Source of the DNA: Fragilaria radians
Lineage: Eukaryota > Bacillariophyta > Fragilariophyceae > Fragilariales > Fragilariaceae
Assembly: GCA_900642245.1 (NCBI GenBank)
Contig: CAAAJI010000012.1
Span: forward strand, 389,273-453,272
Length of the DNA: 64,000 nt
Direction of reading: 5' to 3'
The first letter of the stretch is position 1; each line of letters starts with the position of its first letter. Positions 23,382 to 33,901 of the stretch are shown here, in pieces. Below the pieces are notes generated by a model. That model made no database searches and was not told where the DNA came from. It was given only the letters and a program-made list of their open reading frames with translations. A program made the position numbers and the translations under genes.

Positions 23382-24977
23382 TTAACATACTTCATGGATG
23401 ACAGTATTCCTTACTTCATCATACTGAAATCGAGAAGGACTGTTTGGTGGCATCACAATAAGGTGATCCCAGGTGAGAGTAAGATACTGAAAGGGACTGA
23501 CACGACAAAGACTCTTCAGAAAGTAATGTGCGCGTCTCTTATCTCGCTTCTCACCCCATTGGTGAAAAATTCTTTCCCACCTTGGAGAAGGATAAATATA
23601 TGTCATGTTGGAACTATTCAAATCATTCTGAAGCACTGGTAACGAGCGTGTTAGTTGAATTCGGCCACTTCGAATCCATTCCCATACATCATAGGTTAGA
23701 TCATCCTCTTTCAATTTTCCGATGATAATTGTGTGTACAGACGTTTTCGGGGGTGATCCATACATAACCCAATGCTGTGAGAAACGAAGGAATTCCCCAA
23801 TGTCACCATGGTCGTGCTTTGGTATCCATCGATGCTCTCCACAAAAGTTATAGATCATGTAAATTAAGAGAAACAACGTTAAGGAAGATTGGATAAAACG
23901 AAGCCGACGACCATTTTCTCGCGGTTGAGGAGGAGATTTTGTATACGAAATAAGCTTAAGTGCTGGTATGAAGGTAACCGCGGCGAAATGTTGAAAACGA
24001 AGATTTCGAATACAATGGTAAATTCTGGATTGATGGAATTTATCCCATGAAGAAGATGGGATCCAAATGGATGTTGCTAGCATCCCCATAAATTGCCAAT
24101 TCGGTAGATTCATCATTATCAATAAACCTAAGTGTAGTTTGAAAAGAAGTAAGGCGGGAATGAGGACATAGCCGTCATTAAGTATCAAGCATAAAATAGG
24201 TGATAATGTCTCAATAATCATGGCACTTAGCGTCATGAATTGAGAAAACGATACGTTGTGGCGAATCAAGTCTCCAAGCCACCCTGGTCGACTTGCAAAG
24301 GAAGCGCTGAGAGCAAAGTGGACGGCAGATAGTTTGGGTGGCATCCACTCACTACGAAAACTTCCATGCCATCCATATAGATCTACTGTACGGTTAAGAA
24401 CAGTTCCAAAGTACATGAATAATACTTGAAGGCGTAAACCCCAAACCGCTGCAGAATGATGTTGCAAGGATGCGATAGAAACTTCCTGCGTATCTCTTTT
24501 TTTCTCCTTCGCTAATCTTTCCTGTGAAGATAGGTATGAATCTAAACTCCACACTTGAGCTAAAGGTAACTGGCAGGACCATAGCAGTAAGTGTCGAGTG
24601 TAAGTATCACTTCCATCATGCATGTGCATATTCCTGTGTTGCATAGACACAACTAGAGTCCATAAAATTAATTTTGACATTGTGTTACACTTCCATCCAA
24701 TTGCGAAGAGTACGGCAAATAAAGCTGTTAAAAGGAATAGAATTATTTGTAGGGAAAAACTTCCCCTAAAGAACCATATTCGATGCACAGGATTCCCATG
24801 GGGAGTATCATCGGGATGTAAAAACGATATGGTTGTTGTTGTCGGACTTGAAAACCACATCAGAGAGAGATAACCATGGCAAAGTCTAGAAAAAACGTCA
24901 TATACAATGTATAGTCCAAGGAGGATCCGAAAAACTGCCAAAGACCTTAAGTCTTGATTTTGATGAAATGAAAACAT
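23382..24977 (-). CDS. Multi-pass HTTM / vitamin-K-dependent gamma-carboxylase-like membrane protein
   Basis: 531 aa, intronless. The N-terminal half has the HTTM (horizontally transferred transmembrane) layout: an opening FRILLGLYIVYDVFSR helix, several further hydrophobic segments (about 76-97, 103-112, 180-200, 230-300), and the family-like block MQHRNMHMHDGSDTYTRHLL (112-131) followed by LPLAQVWSLD. In bacterial and algal HTTM proteins the comparable block reads HRN..VNDGGDTLLR. A further hydrophobic segment lies near residues 365-385, and the C-terminus is a soluble, Trp/Arg-rich region. Vertebrate members carboxylate glutamates; bacterial and algal ones have no settled substrate, so a carboxylase activity is not claimed. 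Assignment rests on the motif and topology. Confidence 0.8.
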   Translation of the reverse strand: MFSFHQNQDLRSLAVFRILLGLYIVYDVFSRLCHGYLSLMWFSSPTTTTISFLHPDDTPHGNPVHRIWFFRGSFSLQIILFLLTALFAVLFAIGWKCNTMSKLILWTLVVSMQHRNMHMHDGSDTYTRHLLLWSCQLPLAQVWSLDSYLSSQERLAKEKKRDTQEVSIASLQHHSAAVWGLRLQVLFMYFGTVLNRTVDLYGWHGSFRSEWMPPKLSAVHFALSASFASRPGWLGDLIRHNVSFSQFMTLSAMIIETLSPILCLILNDGYVLIPALLLFKLHLGLLIMMNLPNWQFMGMLATSIWIPSSSWDKFHQSRIYHCIRNLRFQHFAAVTFIPALKLISYTKSPPQPRENGRRLRFIQSSLTLFLLIYMIYNFCGEHRWIPKHDHGDIGEFLRFSQHWVMYGSPPKTSVHTIIIGKLKEDDLTYDVWEWIRSGRIQLTRSLPVLQNDLNSSNMTYIYPSPRWERIFHQWGEKRDKRRAHYFLKSLCRVSPFQYLTLTWDHLIVMPPNSPSRFQYDEVRNTVIHEVC

Positions 24978-25756
24978 GGTTCCGCTTTCGTTTTTCTTTT
25001 TGTGACAATAGTTAAAATGCGAACTCCTACTCTCGAGTATAGTGACGGGCTGGCATACTACAATTTCCCATGAAACGCTTGAAAGTAATTGTCATTTTGT
25101 GGTTTGTACTGTAACATGAGTCGCTCATTGTTTGTTGGCTTTGCAAAAAACATCCACAAACTTTATCTGCATTTTAAGCTGTCAAAGGCTGTGTGCAATA
25201 GAATTAAGACATCCATGAATGTCATGTTTTGCACTCTACTGTTATACAACAACTGTTACCCAGAGCCTGGCTGCACAGTCAAAAACCAAAGTTGCTCTCA
25301 CGTGCATGCTCAAAACGAAAGTCCTAAACCCTCCTCAATGGTGGCCAGGACATTAATTCCATAAAAAGCATTCCTACCCTTGAACTTGTTGTATGAATAT
25401 AGAATATGTTTGCTCTTGCATTATGCAGTTATCATCTAGTCCATGGGAAGGTTTCGAAGAGTAATTAAATGAACCAGCAAGTTATTGATTTTTCACTTTC
25501 TATTTCATGTAGCATAAAAATATCTTTGCCCTAGAATTAGAACAGCTACGTAACTAGAGAGCTTTGCTTCCCATGACGCTAAGATCTAATAATATAAACT
25601 CTTAACACTCCTAATAATATGACTCTTGAATTCTTCAGGCAATTCACGATGATATTTAATTGTGACGTGTTATATTTGGGGGTATGAGTAGCAACTTTTT
25701 GATTGGTCAGGATTGCGCAGTTACTGTCTTTTTAAATTTGTATTGTTCTGACGGAG
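24978..25756. other. Intergenic, nothing recognised
   Basis: Upstream region of the HTTM gene, running into the left flank of the pogo-like transposase remnant. A 91-codon frame at 25089-25364 has no protein-like signature and is not called. Confidence 0.5.
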
Positions 25757-27030
25757 ATGGCATCAAAGAGAAGAAATTACTCTTTGATAACAAAATTGGT
25801 TATAATCAGATCATATGAAAAAGGAGTTACTGGAAAATGTCTTCCAGCAAAAACAAATGGAATAAGCATTGAGACATTGCGAGGGTGGGTTAATAAGCGA
25901 GAAGAACTTGAAGCAGCATTGTTAAATGCTGATGTTGAAACTCGAAGGGCAAGATGTTTGAATGGTGGTGGGCGTCCTGCAAAATAAGCAGAATTGGAAG
26001 AACAATTGCACAGTTGGATGTTAGAAAAAAATGAAAAAGGTCTTTGTGTTAAAGATCACTATATTCAACAAAAAGCACTGAATTTGCTTAAAGAGCTCCA
26101 CCCTGAAGTGTAGACAGGGGAAGAATTTAAAGCCTCTACAGGATGGCTCTCTAATTTTAAAAATAGAAAGCGCCTTGCTTCTAGAAGACAAACCTCATGT
26201 CTGATCACTACCAGAAAATGCAGATGATATTTGTCATCGATTCATGCAAAGTGTTCATAATATTATTGAAAAGAAAGGCTTTCAGATCAAGAAAATTATT
26301 AATATGGACCAAGTACCTAGATATTTCGAAACTGAGCCAAAATCAACAATAACAACTAAAGGAAGTCGTGAAGTGTTGATGTTGTTTTACGGTCACATTT
26401 GCTATTACTGCTAATGGTGTTATGCTACGTCCACGTATTCTTTACTGTGGATAAAAAAAATAAGCCAGCAGTTCCCATTGATATTCTTGTTGATGTGAAT
26501 AAGACTGGAATGTGGAATGATAACATACTGCTTGATTTTACAAAAAATGTTGTCCTAAGTCGACAAGAAACAGCTTTTTATCATGATCCAGTTCTCTATG
26601 TTATAGATTCATATGGTGTGCATCTCAACCTTGCAAAATCAAAGTTTCTTGAAAAACATAATGTGTTTGTTGCCATTGTACCACCAAATATGACAAACAT
26701 TTTGCAAGCATTGGATGTTGCCATACACCGCAGTTACTAAGAATTCTATCAAACTTGTTGTGTGACACTGGATTGGATTAAGACGATGACACAGGAGTGC
26801 ATTCGAAATTCATTTACAATAATAGGGTTGGTTCCAAAATGTGACTTTGAATTAAATAAACTACATCCGCCTCAAAAAGCACTCTTTGAAGCTACATATT
26901 GCAAAGAATCTTGGGATGCACTGTATGTCGAACTTTTGAGCAGTGATTTTGAATTATAATTTGGTACTCTAGAAGCTCCTGAATGGTTTCTCCCTGAAAA
27001 TGGATCTTTAACTCTGTTTGAGTCAAAAGC
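25757..27030 (+). pseudogene. Broken pogo/CENP-B-type DDE transposase (Tc1/mariner superfamily)
   Basis: Opens MASKRRNYSLITKLVIIRSY and continues through a psq-like helix-turn-helix (ISIETLRGWVNKREEL). After a TAA at 25985 come a CENP-B-like HTH (LHSWMLEKNEKGL...KALNLLKELHP) and, past more stops and shifts, the DDE core: KKIINMDQVP (first Asp), YVIDSYGVHLNL (second Asp) and PNMTNILQALDVAIHRSY (third acidic position), then GLVPKCDFELNKLHPP. At least four stops and two frame changes break it, so it is non-functional. Terminal inverted repeats were not found with confidence; the left and right flanks share only short words. Related elements transpose DNA at TA sites. Confidence 0.8.
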
Positions 27031-27313
27031 TGAATTGCAGCAGCAATAGTTGGAAGCAGTATCGAGATCAACTTGTTGCTATATGAAACAAGATGCGAAT
27101 ATTCAAGATATTACTGATTCTGCATATTTTGATTCAATGCTTAATGATGGTTACAGTGGCAGTGAATTGGAGATTCATTCAGCCTCTTCCTTTCACAACT
27201 GGAGTATTGAAGTTCATGATATCAATAAGCAAACTGTTTTTACATCAGCAATTGAATATCCCCCTATGAATGTTGCTTTAGCCAAATCCGCAATTAAAAT
27301 TCTGGATAGCTAA
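27031..27313 (+). pseudogene. Probable 3' end of the same transposon remnant
   Basis: An open frame of 87 codons (from 27050, containing YFDSMLNDGYSGSELE) directly follows the transposase domain with only a short broken spacer. It is acidic, has no known motif and lies on the transposon strand. It may be the transposase tail; an unrelated host exon is possible but unsupported. Confidence 0.35.
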
Positions 27314-27334
27314 GGTAGTCTTATATTCAAATAC

Positions 27335-27348
27335 AACACAATTGTGTT
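27335..27348. repeat. 14-bp perfect palindrome at the transposon right flank
   Basis: AACACAATTGTGTT is its own reverse complement. It lies between two direct copies of TTATATTCAAA (near 27321 and 27363), shortly after the transposase remnant, and may belong to the element's subterminal region. Confidence 0.6.
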
Positions 27349-27877
27349 ATATAAAATGGTGTTATATTCAAACATAAGTCTTAATGTTTTCAATTTCATA
27401 AAACTAATATATATCACAGTTCGGGGGTCGCTGTTTGACACTTCCTCGACTCATCCGACTAATCAGGATAGAATTCCGTTGAGTTATGTAACTTCGCAGA
27501 ATTGAATCAGTTTATTCATCTAATTTGAACAATTTAGCTGTCGAAACTACTATTTGATTCTGGGACTGCTACATTTGTTGAATATTCCCTATATAGATTG
27601 ATTACTGTTTGAAAACCAATTAAAGAAAAATAATCACAATACCTTATCCAAGGCCTTCCTTAGCGACTGCATTCCTCGAGCGCACCACTGATTGATTGAG
27701 ACTTGAGATACTCAACTGTACTTTTGGGTTCGTTGAGATTGCGTCTTGCTCTTTGAAAGCCTAATTTCTGTTTTAGAGAGGTGCAATTTCTTCGTTACTT
27801 TTTGTGATTATTTGTTTTCTACTAGTCGTGGTAATACTTTTCCTACGTTGAAAAAGAATTTGGAATTGTGAAAGAAA

Positions 27878-30800
27878 ATGGCTGCACCTTCCATGATGTT
27901 TAAGATAACTCGAGATGATGTAAATAGATTGCTTCAAGCAAGCCAAGATTTCAACAACGAATTCTGCCGCGCGAAAAAACAAGCAGCCGAGAAATCGATG
28001 GCTTTTAAGGAAAGCACCTTTCCTCCTATTCCAGAACGGGTTGTTTCAACATCAGACACGGATTCTGTTACAGCAATGGAGGAGGAATCGATGCCACAAT
28101 CACATTTGAATCTACTCTATGTATCAGCAAAGAGTTGTAAGAATTTCCTAATCAAAAACTTTGTCAAGGAGCTGGACGCGAGGAACCTGCAAGACAGTGA
28201 AATTCAAACTTGTCTTTTGATATTCTTGGATATCGATACTAAGCAAAAATACCGTAGTGCCTTTCAGTGTTTATCGATAAACGAAGATGGAGATTTATCG
28301 ACTAAGGCATCATTCGTATCTTCTCTGGATAAAAATGGGATTCATTCGCTTTTTCGATGCTTTTTGTTGTCTATTTGTTTGTGTGTTCAAGAATACGAGA
28401 AATCGTTCACTTCCATAGATCCGGAAAACCCCGAAACTAAAGGAGGAAGGTCAAGATCACATCCAAATTCAAAGGAACTCTTCAACTCATTTACTTCAAC
28501 ATCTAAATTTCCTATTGATGTCGATGGTTTAGCAGGTTGTGCAACGAATCATCTTTATGAAAGTATAATGAAACGAAGGAAATCCAGTAAAGCTAGCTTT
28601 CATGACTTTGACAGTTGGTGCAAGAAAGATGGTTTTGCCATATTTCCATGGCTCAAATTGATTAACTCGAAAAAGTGGACAAAAATTGTAAGCGGGAATG
28701 CCTCGGCAGAAAATTCACCATACAGCTATTTGTATCAAAGTAGTAGTAACGGGAAGATCATTTCAGCAAGCCCTAAACCTGAAAACAGAAATCTTTGCAT
28801 ATCTTCGGATGAAGGTGATTCAGTACTACCTTATTTTCCGCCAGAGAGGTACAAGGAAAGGTCTCAATCCCACAGAAGGACTTTAGTGACATTTGACTTT
28901 ACAGAATCAGGGTTAGAGCAAGAAAGAGGATCTATGCCCTTATGTATCAAAATTACAGAAGAAAACTTAGTTTTGTTAAAGGCTTTTGTTGAGGGGACCC
29001 AACTCTCGTGGAGAACTCCCACGGAGTTCACTAAGTTTTTATTGTCTCATTCACGTACAATAATAGTAGACGGTAGACAAGTCTCTATCATGAATAATTC
29101 TACTTATGAAAAATGTATTCAAGAGAAAATCCTGACCGAATCGGCAAATAATTTGACTGAACGAGAGATAAAAAATTTCTCGAGACACTTTGCAAACTTT
29201 TTTGCATGTTATGAAAACGCACATGACTACCTACCTGATAAGCATGTGGAAGTTACGGAGCTCTGTATTGGATTCTCACTCTTTTGCTCAGGAAATAAAA
29301 GTTCCAAACTACTTAGTGGCTTTGAATTACTTGAAGAGTCGGGATATGTATCCAAGACACTGCTTATCAATTACCTTAGGGCATACTTGACAATTCTCGT
29401 CGGGATTTCCTTTCTCTCAGAAGATCCAGAGATCACTAAAGGGCTATGTGTGATGCGGAGAAAAGCTATGTTGGACGCTTTGTTAAGCGGCTCAAAATGG
29501 ACGCTTAATCATTTCTTGAAAGATATGAATTTTTATGGAGATAGGAATCGAAACGAAAAAATAGCTTTTGACTCTTTTGCCTATTGGTACACCAATGGAG
29601 GCTTCAATGTTGCGCCGTGGTTAGAACTGCTTGATCTTAGCAAAATCTTTTCACTTCTTCCTGACTCCAAAACATCATCGACGATTTCAAAGCAACAAAC
29701 GCCAAATAGTATTTTCCGAGGAAACAGATATGATTCTACATCAAGGCGTAGAAAGTTGGCACATGATTCTACGAAAACCTATGCAACTCAAGCTCTTTAT
29801 ACGTTTCCATTGGCGAAAAATCGATCTTTGGTTGTTCTTAAAGAAGATGCAAATTATGTTCGTAATGTGGTAGAAAACCTAGGATTGATGTCATTATCAC
29901 CAGATGATCTATGGAAATATCTATGTGATGGTGCAAAGCATCGATTGCAGATTCCCATGGAATCATGGAACCAACGAATTAAATCTGGTCTTGAGAAAAA
30001 TTGTGAAGTTGATCAACATACGTTTGTTCGGTGTATGGAAGATGTTATGGCGCTAAGAATTCAATGGTCTTCGTCAAACGCTGCAAGAGAGACACTTCAA
30101 AATTTCTTTCAGAGTTTTGATTTCAATCAAATAGGTCGAGTTCCGCTCAATCAGCTGATGGGAGGACTGACTCTTTTGTGCGGAGGCAAGAAGAGTACAA
30201 AACTCGCATTTTCATTTGGACTTTTTGATCATCGTAAAGACTCAGAATCTAAAATTCAACATCCTTCTCTTGTAATCGATGAATTGTTTCTGTTTTTGCG
30301 CTCGTTTCTTACAGTAATGTTTTCATGTTGTCGGCAAAGTCTAGATCTGAGTGGCGATGCCGTTTGTAGGTACATTACCGATACATCGCAAATGGTTGCT
30401 CAAGATGTCATGGATTTTCAATGGCACACTCACGGGAAAAATCGAGTAGATTTCGACGAATTTGGTGAATGGTACAATGAAGGTGGATTCGAGACAGCTC
30501 CGTGGTTAGAGCTCTTGGATTTAAATAAATGGGTTCATGTCGAAAGCTGTGACGATTCACAATATACTTTCCGACAAGCATCAGCTACGAATCCTGATTT
30601 TCACAAAAGAGCTAGGACTTCACAATTAGATAACTTTTGCCAATCTCCTCCGATGCACGACTCTGGAAATCCTTCTTTTTTTTCGGTTGATGAGCATGGA
30701 TTATTGCCCATGGATAGCATGGATGATATGGACTTCATGCTTGTGCAACAGAACTCGCACGATAAGGAAAACGAAGAGTATGTAACAAATGAAAATGAAG

Positions 30801-31609
30801 CTCTACTGTCACCGCCACCTAGCCTCAGACAAGATATTCACACATCGCGTAACGCTTTAAAGTTTCATCTGGTTTCTGATGACCCCTGTGGAGGTTGCAT
30901 GATAAGTGTGAGTGAAAAGAGGGTTCGTAAGATAAAGCACATTCTTCTCGAAAGTGGTCTCTGTAACATTCACTGCGAACCCGTATGCAAAATGATCCTC
31001 TCGAAATCTTCGGGTAATCTTATCACCAGAGAGGAATTCAACTCTGCTTTAGACTCTATACTGCTCACATCAAGCATGAATACCATAACCTTTGAGACAA
31101 AACGCGTTATACAGGGTCTTTTTGCCAATATTTATGAGACCTTTGATCGAGAAAAAAATGGCCATGTGATCGCAACGGAACTTGCTTGTGGCGTGACTGT
31201 CCTTTGTAAGGGGAAAAAGAGTGATAAGCTAGAGCATTCTTTCGAAGTACTGGATTCTAATCGACAAGGTATACTGAGTCGGAAGGATGTGTCAAATTAT
31301 CTTCGTTCGTTTGTAAACGTATTACTTTGCCTCTCTACCTCAGCTAGTCTAGGCATTGATCCTGCTGAAGATACAATACTGTTGATGAACGGAAAAAGTT
31401 GTCAAAAGGATTTAACAACCATCATTAAAGCTGCTGAAGGTGGATCATGTTGGGCATCAAGACAGGCATTCGAAGGTTGCCGAAAAAGTAAACAGGATCA
31501 GGATCACATAAATTTTGACGATTTTGCAGAGTGGTATACAAAAAAGGGATACAGTTGTATACCATGGTTAGAGCTACTTGATCTTCGAAAATGGATACCA
31601 ATGGATTGA
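27878..31609 (+). CDS. 1243-aa protein with four tandem EF-hand-like repeats
   Basis: A single exon starting MAAPSMMFKITRDDV. Four repeats of about 300-350 residues each end in the same signature: PWLKLINSKKW (about residue 256), APWLELLDLSK (about 578), APWLELLDLNKW (about 873) and PWLELLDLRKW (about 1227), each preceded by F..F..WY...GF. Inside each repeat is an EF-hand-like pair, clearest in the last two: FDFNQIGRVPLNQLMGGL, then LCGGKKSTKLAFSFGLFD; and FDREKNGHVIATELACGV, then LCKGKKSDKLEHSFEVLD. This resembles the calcineurin B/recoverin pattern. Most loops lack a full set of calcium ligands, so binding is uncertain and probably limited to a few loops. Function is unknown; a calcium-responsive scaffold is inference. 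Confidence 0.82.
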   Translation: MAAPSMMFKITRDDVNRLLQASQDFNNEFCRAKKQAAEKSMAFKESTFPPIPERVVSTSDTDSVTAMEEESMPQSHLNLLYVSAKSCKNFLIKNFVKELDARNLQDSEIQTCLLIFLDIDTKQKYRSAFQCLSINEDGDLSTKASFVSSLDKNGIHSLFRCFLLSICLCVQEYEKSFTSIDPENPETKGGRSRSHPNSKELFNSFTSTSKFPIDVDGLAGCATNHLYESIMKRRKSSKASFHDFDSWCKKDGFAIFPWLKLINSKKWTKIVSGNASAENSPYSYLYQSSSNGKIISASPKPENRNLCISSDEGDSVLPYFPPERYKERSQSHRRTLVTFDFTESGLEQERGSMPLCIKITEENLVLLKAFVEGTQLSWRTPTEFTKFLLSHSRTIIVDGRQVSIMNNSTYEKCIQEKILTESANNLTEREIKNFSRHFANFFACYENAHDYLPDKHVEVTELCIGFSLFCSGNKSSKLLSGFELLEESGYVSKTLLINYLRAYLTILVGISFLSEDPEITKGLCVMRRKAMLDALLSGSKWTLNHFLKDMNFYGDRNRNEKIAFDSFAYWYTNGGFNVAPWLELLDLSKIFSLLPDSKTSSTISKQQTPNSIFRGNRYDSTSRRRKLAHDSTKTYATQALYTFPLAKNRSLVVLKEDANYVRNVVENLGLMSLSPDDLWKYLCDGAKHRLQIPMESWNQRIKSGLEKNCEVDQHTFVRCMEDVMALRIQWSSSNAARETLQNFFQSFDFNQIGRVPLNQLMGGLTLLCGGKKSTKLAFSFGLFDHRKDSESKIQHPSLVIDELFLFLRSFLTVMFSCCRQSLDLSGDAVCRYITDTSQMVAQDVMDFQWHTHGKNRVDFDEFGEWYNEGGFETAPWLELLDLNKWVHVESCDDSQYTFRQASATNPDFHKRARTSQLDNFCQSPPMHDSGNPSFFSVDEHGLLPMDSMDDMDFMLVQQNSHDKENEEYVTNENEALLSPPPSLRQDIHTSRNALKFHLVSDDPCGGCMISVSEKRVRKIKHILLESGLCNIHCEPVCKMILSKSSGNLITREEFNSALDSILLTSSMNTITFETKRVIQGLFANIYETFDREKNGHVIATELACGVTVLCKGKKSDKLEHSFEVLDSNRQGILSRKDVSNYLRSFVNVLLCLSTSASLGIDPAEDTILLMNGKSCQKDLTTIIKAAEGGSCWASRQAFEGCRKSKQDQDHINFDDFAEWYTKKGYSCIPWLELLDLRKWIPMD

Positions 31610-32574
31610 CTTGATCGTGAGTTGCAAGTTGAAGTTCCTTGACTTCTTAGAATTTGTAAGCATAAAGTAAGTCTCATCCAACGTAATCTCAAATGAATAA
31701 ATAGTCAATCTGTTGATAATATCCATCACATCACATTGTAATTAAAGTTTAATTCGCATGCTGTAAGCAATTGACTTTCGTTTTAACGTCATAAAGCTAG
31801 AGTATAGGACGGAAAAATCAGGGAACTTCGTACTGAAGCATTTGACCAGAAGCATACATTACGATTGTTGTCACTCATCCATCTATACCCTAGCTAGATA
31901 CCTTAAAAATTAAGGCAGGAAAGGACATTTAATGGACCAAATAAATTTTATAACTACGACTATTGCGACAAGTATATGCTCATAAACTTCCTGCAATTCA
32001 ATGGGTAGATGAATATATCTGAGGCTCGATTCGATGGATGAAAGTGCAACTAAAAGTGAGTTTAAAAAGTAGTATACGTTCTGAATGGTCTAAAATATTT
32101 GAGTTCGAATTGAATGTTCAAAAGTTCGACGAATCACACTTTTTGCAGTTCGAATTGTGAAAGGTGCATACCTCTGTCGCGCCGTATGCTCTGGTGAGTA
32201 TCGTAGAGCCACATTGTCCTGATATACGACATCGCCGTGATTAAATCTTTCAGGGAGATAATAAGTGAAAGGAGATCTAAGAACTTGCTATTTGTAGAAG
32301 GAAGATCCCGAGAACATGAGGTAGAAAGCAAGAAACATCGATCACTAAACATCAACAGCAAGATATCTATTATTGGAGCAAAACATGAACACTACAAGGA
32401 GATGAAATGACTTTCTCCACCAGCAGTTGAGTAATAAATAGTATTTTTAATGGAGAAAGAAGAGCCTGACTCCTTTTTGCCAAAAGACAGCTGGCACACA
32501 ATTTTTTTTATATTGGTAGGTTTGATTTGAGATTGAAAACTGGTTTATTTACATGAAAGATGTTTACTGTCAAT
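31610..32574. other. Intergenic, nothing recognised
   Basis: 3' flank of the EF-hand repeat gene up to the TIR element. Short open frames only. Confidence 0.5.
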
Positions 32575-32581
32575 TAATGAT

Positions 32582-32626
32582 AGGGAAAAGTTATTTACAC
32601 ACCCCAAATTGGTTATTTACACTCCA
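32582..32626. repeat. Left terminal inverted repeat
   Basis: 45 bp visible; the gap begins at its inner end, so it may be longer. Pairs with 33629-33673 with one mismatch. Confidence 0.92.
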
Positions 32627-33267
32627 NNNNNNNNNNNNNNNNNNNNNNNNNNNNNNNNNNNNNNNNNNNNNNNNNNNNNNNNNNNNNNNNNNNNNNNNNN
32701 NNNNNNNNNNNNNNNNNNNNNNNNNNNNNNNNNNNNNNNNNNNNNNNNNNNNNNNNNNNNNNNNNNNNNNNNNNNNNNNNNNNNNNNNNNNNNNNNNNNN
32801 NNNNNNNNNNNNNNNNNNNNNNNNNNNNNNNNNNNNNNNNNNNNNNNNNNNNNNNNNNNNNNNNNNNNNNNNNNNNNNNNNNNNNNNNNNNNNNNNNNNN
32901 NNNNNNNNNNNNNNNNNNNNNNNNNNNNNNNNNNNNNNNNNNNNNNNNNNNNNNNNNNNNNNNNNNNNNNNNNNNNNNNNNNNNNNNNNNNNNNNNNNNN
33001 NNNNNNNNNNNNNNNNNNNNNNNNNNNNNNNNNNNNNNNNNNNNNNNNNNNNNNNNNNNNNNNNNNNNNNNNNNNNNNNNNNNNNNNNNNNNNNNNNNNN
33101 NNNNNNNNNNNNNNNNNNNNNNNNNNNNNNNNNNNNNNNNNNNNNNNNNNNNNNNNNNNNNNNNNNNNNNNNNNNNNNNNNNNNNNNNNNNNNNNNNNNN
33201 NNNNNNNNNNNNNNNNNNNNNNNNNNNNNNNNNNNNNNNNNNNNNNNNNNNNNNNNNNNNNNNNNNN
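32627..33267. other. Assembly gap (641 N)
   Basis: Undetermined bases inside the TIR element, starting exactly where the left inverted repeat stops being readable. This is consistent with assembly failure in a repeat; the true length is unknown. Confidence 1.
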
Positions 33268-33628
33268 CCCTGTATTCTATGGCAAAGTGAAGAAGGATAA
33301 TAATTTAATCTAAGTTACATGACATTTTTTCCGGATGTAGGAGTTTTTTTTCATATCTAAACTTACTTACTTTCTATCTATGACTATAACATCGCGATTC
33401 TCGTTATATTAGTGATGAAGCCATCCTTTATTATACCTATGCGTCACTTTTTAAAATCCAGGCACCTGCGAGTGTGAGCATTGAATCCATAGGCAAGAGC
33501 TCATTCGTGGCATAAGTTTCTTTGAAAGGATGAGAAGGGAAAGATCAAGTTGATCTTGCAGTTCCGGGGATGTCCCCTATATATGAAAATTCCGGGGTAT
33601 AACAAAAAACGTTAGGGTTAGGTCGTAA

Positions 33629-33673
33629 TGGAGTGTAAATAACCGATTTGGGGTGTGTAAATAACTTTTCCCT
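33629..33673. repeat. Right terminal inverted repeat
   Basis: Reverse complement of the left end with one mismatch, followed by the TAATGAT duplication. It ends about 230 bp upstream of the next gene's ATG. Confidence 0.92.
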
Positions 33674-33901
33674 TAATGATATTGTGTTTAACAAATACAA
33701 ATTAACTATTTGATTAGTCTGGCGTTTTTTGTTCGCCCTAAATCGGACAATAATTTTGGATTCAAAAGACAGCCAAATGCAATAGATTTACACGCAGTGT
33801 ACTGGTGGATGTTACAATCTTTATCCTTTCTGAGTGGAAGGACAGACTGGAAGTCCTCCTGACGAAGGTTCAGAGTTGTACCTTTAAAAATAAGAAGCAA
33901 G

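Larger units (their letters stand above)
32575..33680. mobile_element. DNA transposon or MITE with 45-bp terminal inverted repeats and 7-bp target duplication
   Basis: Left end 32582-32626 begins AGGGAAAAGTTATTTACAC and right end 33629-33673 is its reverse complement over 45 bp with one mismatch (AAATTGG versus AAATCGG). Both ends are flanked by TAATGAT (32575-32581 and 33674-33680), a 7-bp target-site duplication. Each inverted repeat contains GTTATTTACAC twice, a likely transposase-binding repeat. The interior is mostly an assembly gap (32627-33267), so whether it encodes a transposase cannot be seen; the readable 360 bp has no long frame. The superfamily is unassigned: a TIR starting AGGG with a 7-bp duplication fits no common class cleanly, though a hAT-, P- or KDZ-like element with an imperfect 8-bp duplication is possible. 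Confidence 0.88.

Noticed and set aside
25089..25364. 91-codon plus-strand frame before the pogo remnant
   Set aside because: No homology words, no domain and no splice context; likely chance.
27335..27348. Palindrome as a possible operator or terminator
   Set aside because: In a eukaryotic, AT-rich, transposon-flanking context a 14-bp palindrome is better seen as part of the element or chance.
32582..33673. Assigning the TIR element to Polinton/Maverick because its ends start with AG
   Set aside because: Target duplication is 7 bp, not 6, and the visible element is about 1.1 kb, far too short unless the gap hides many kilobases.
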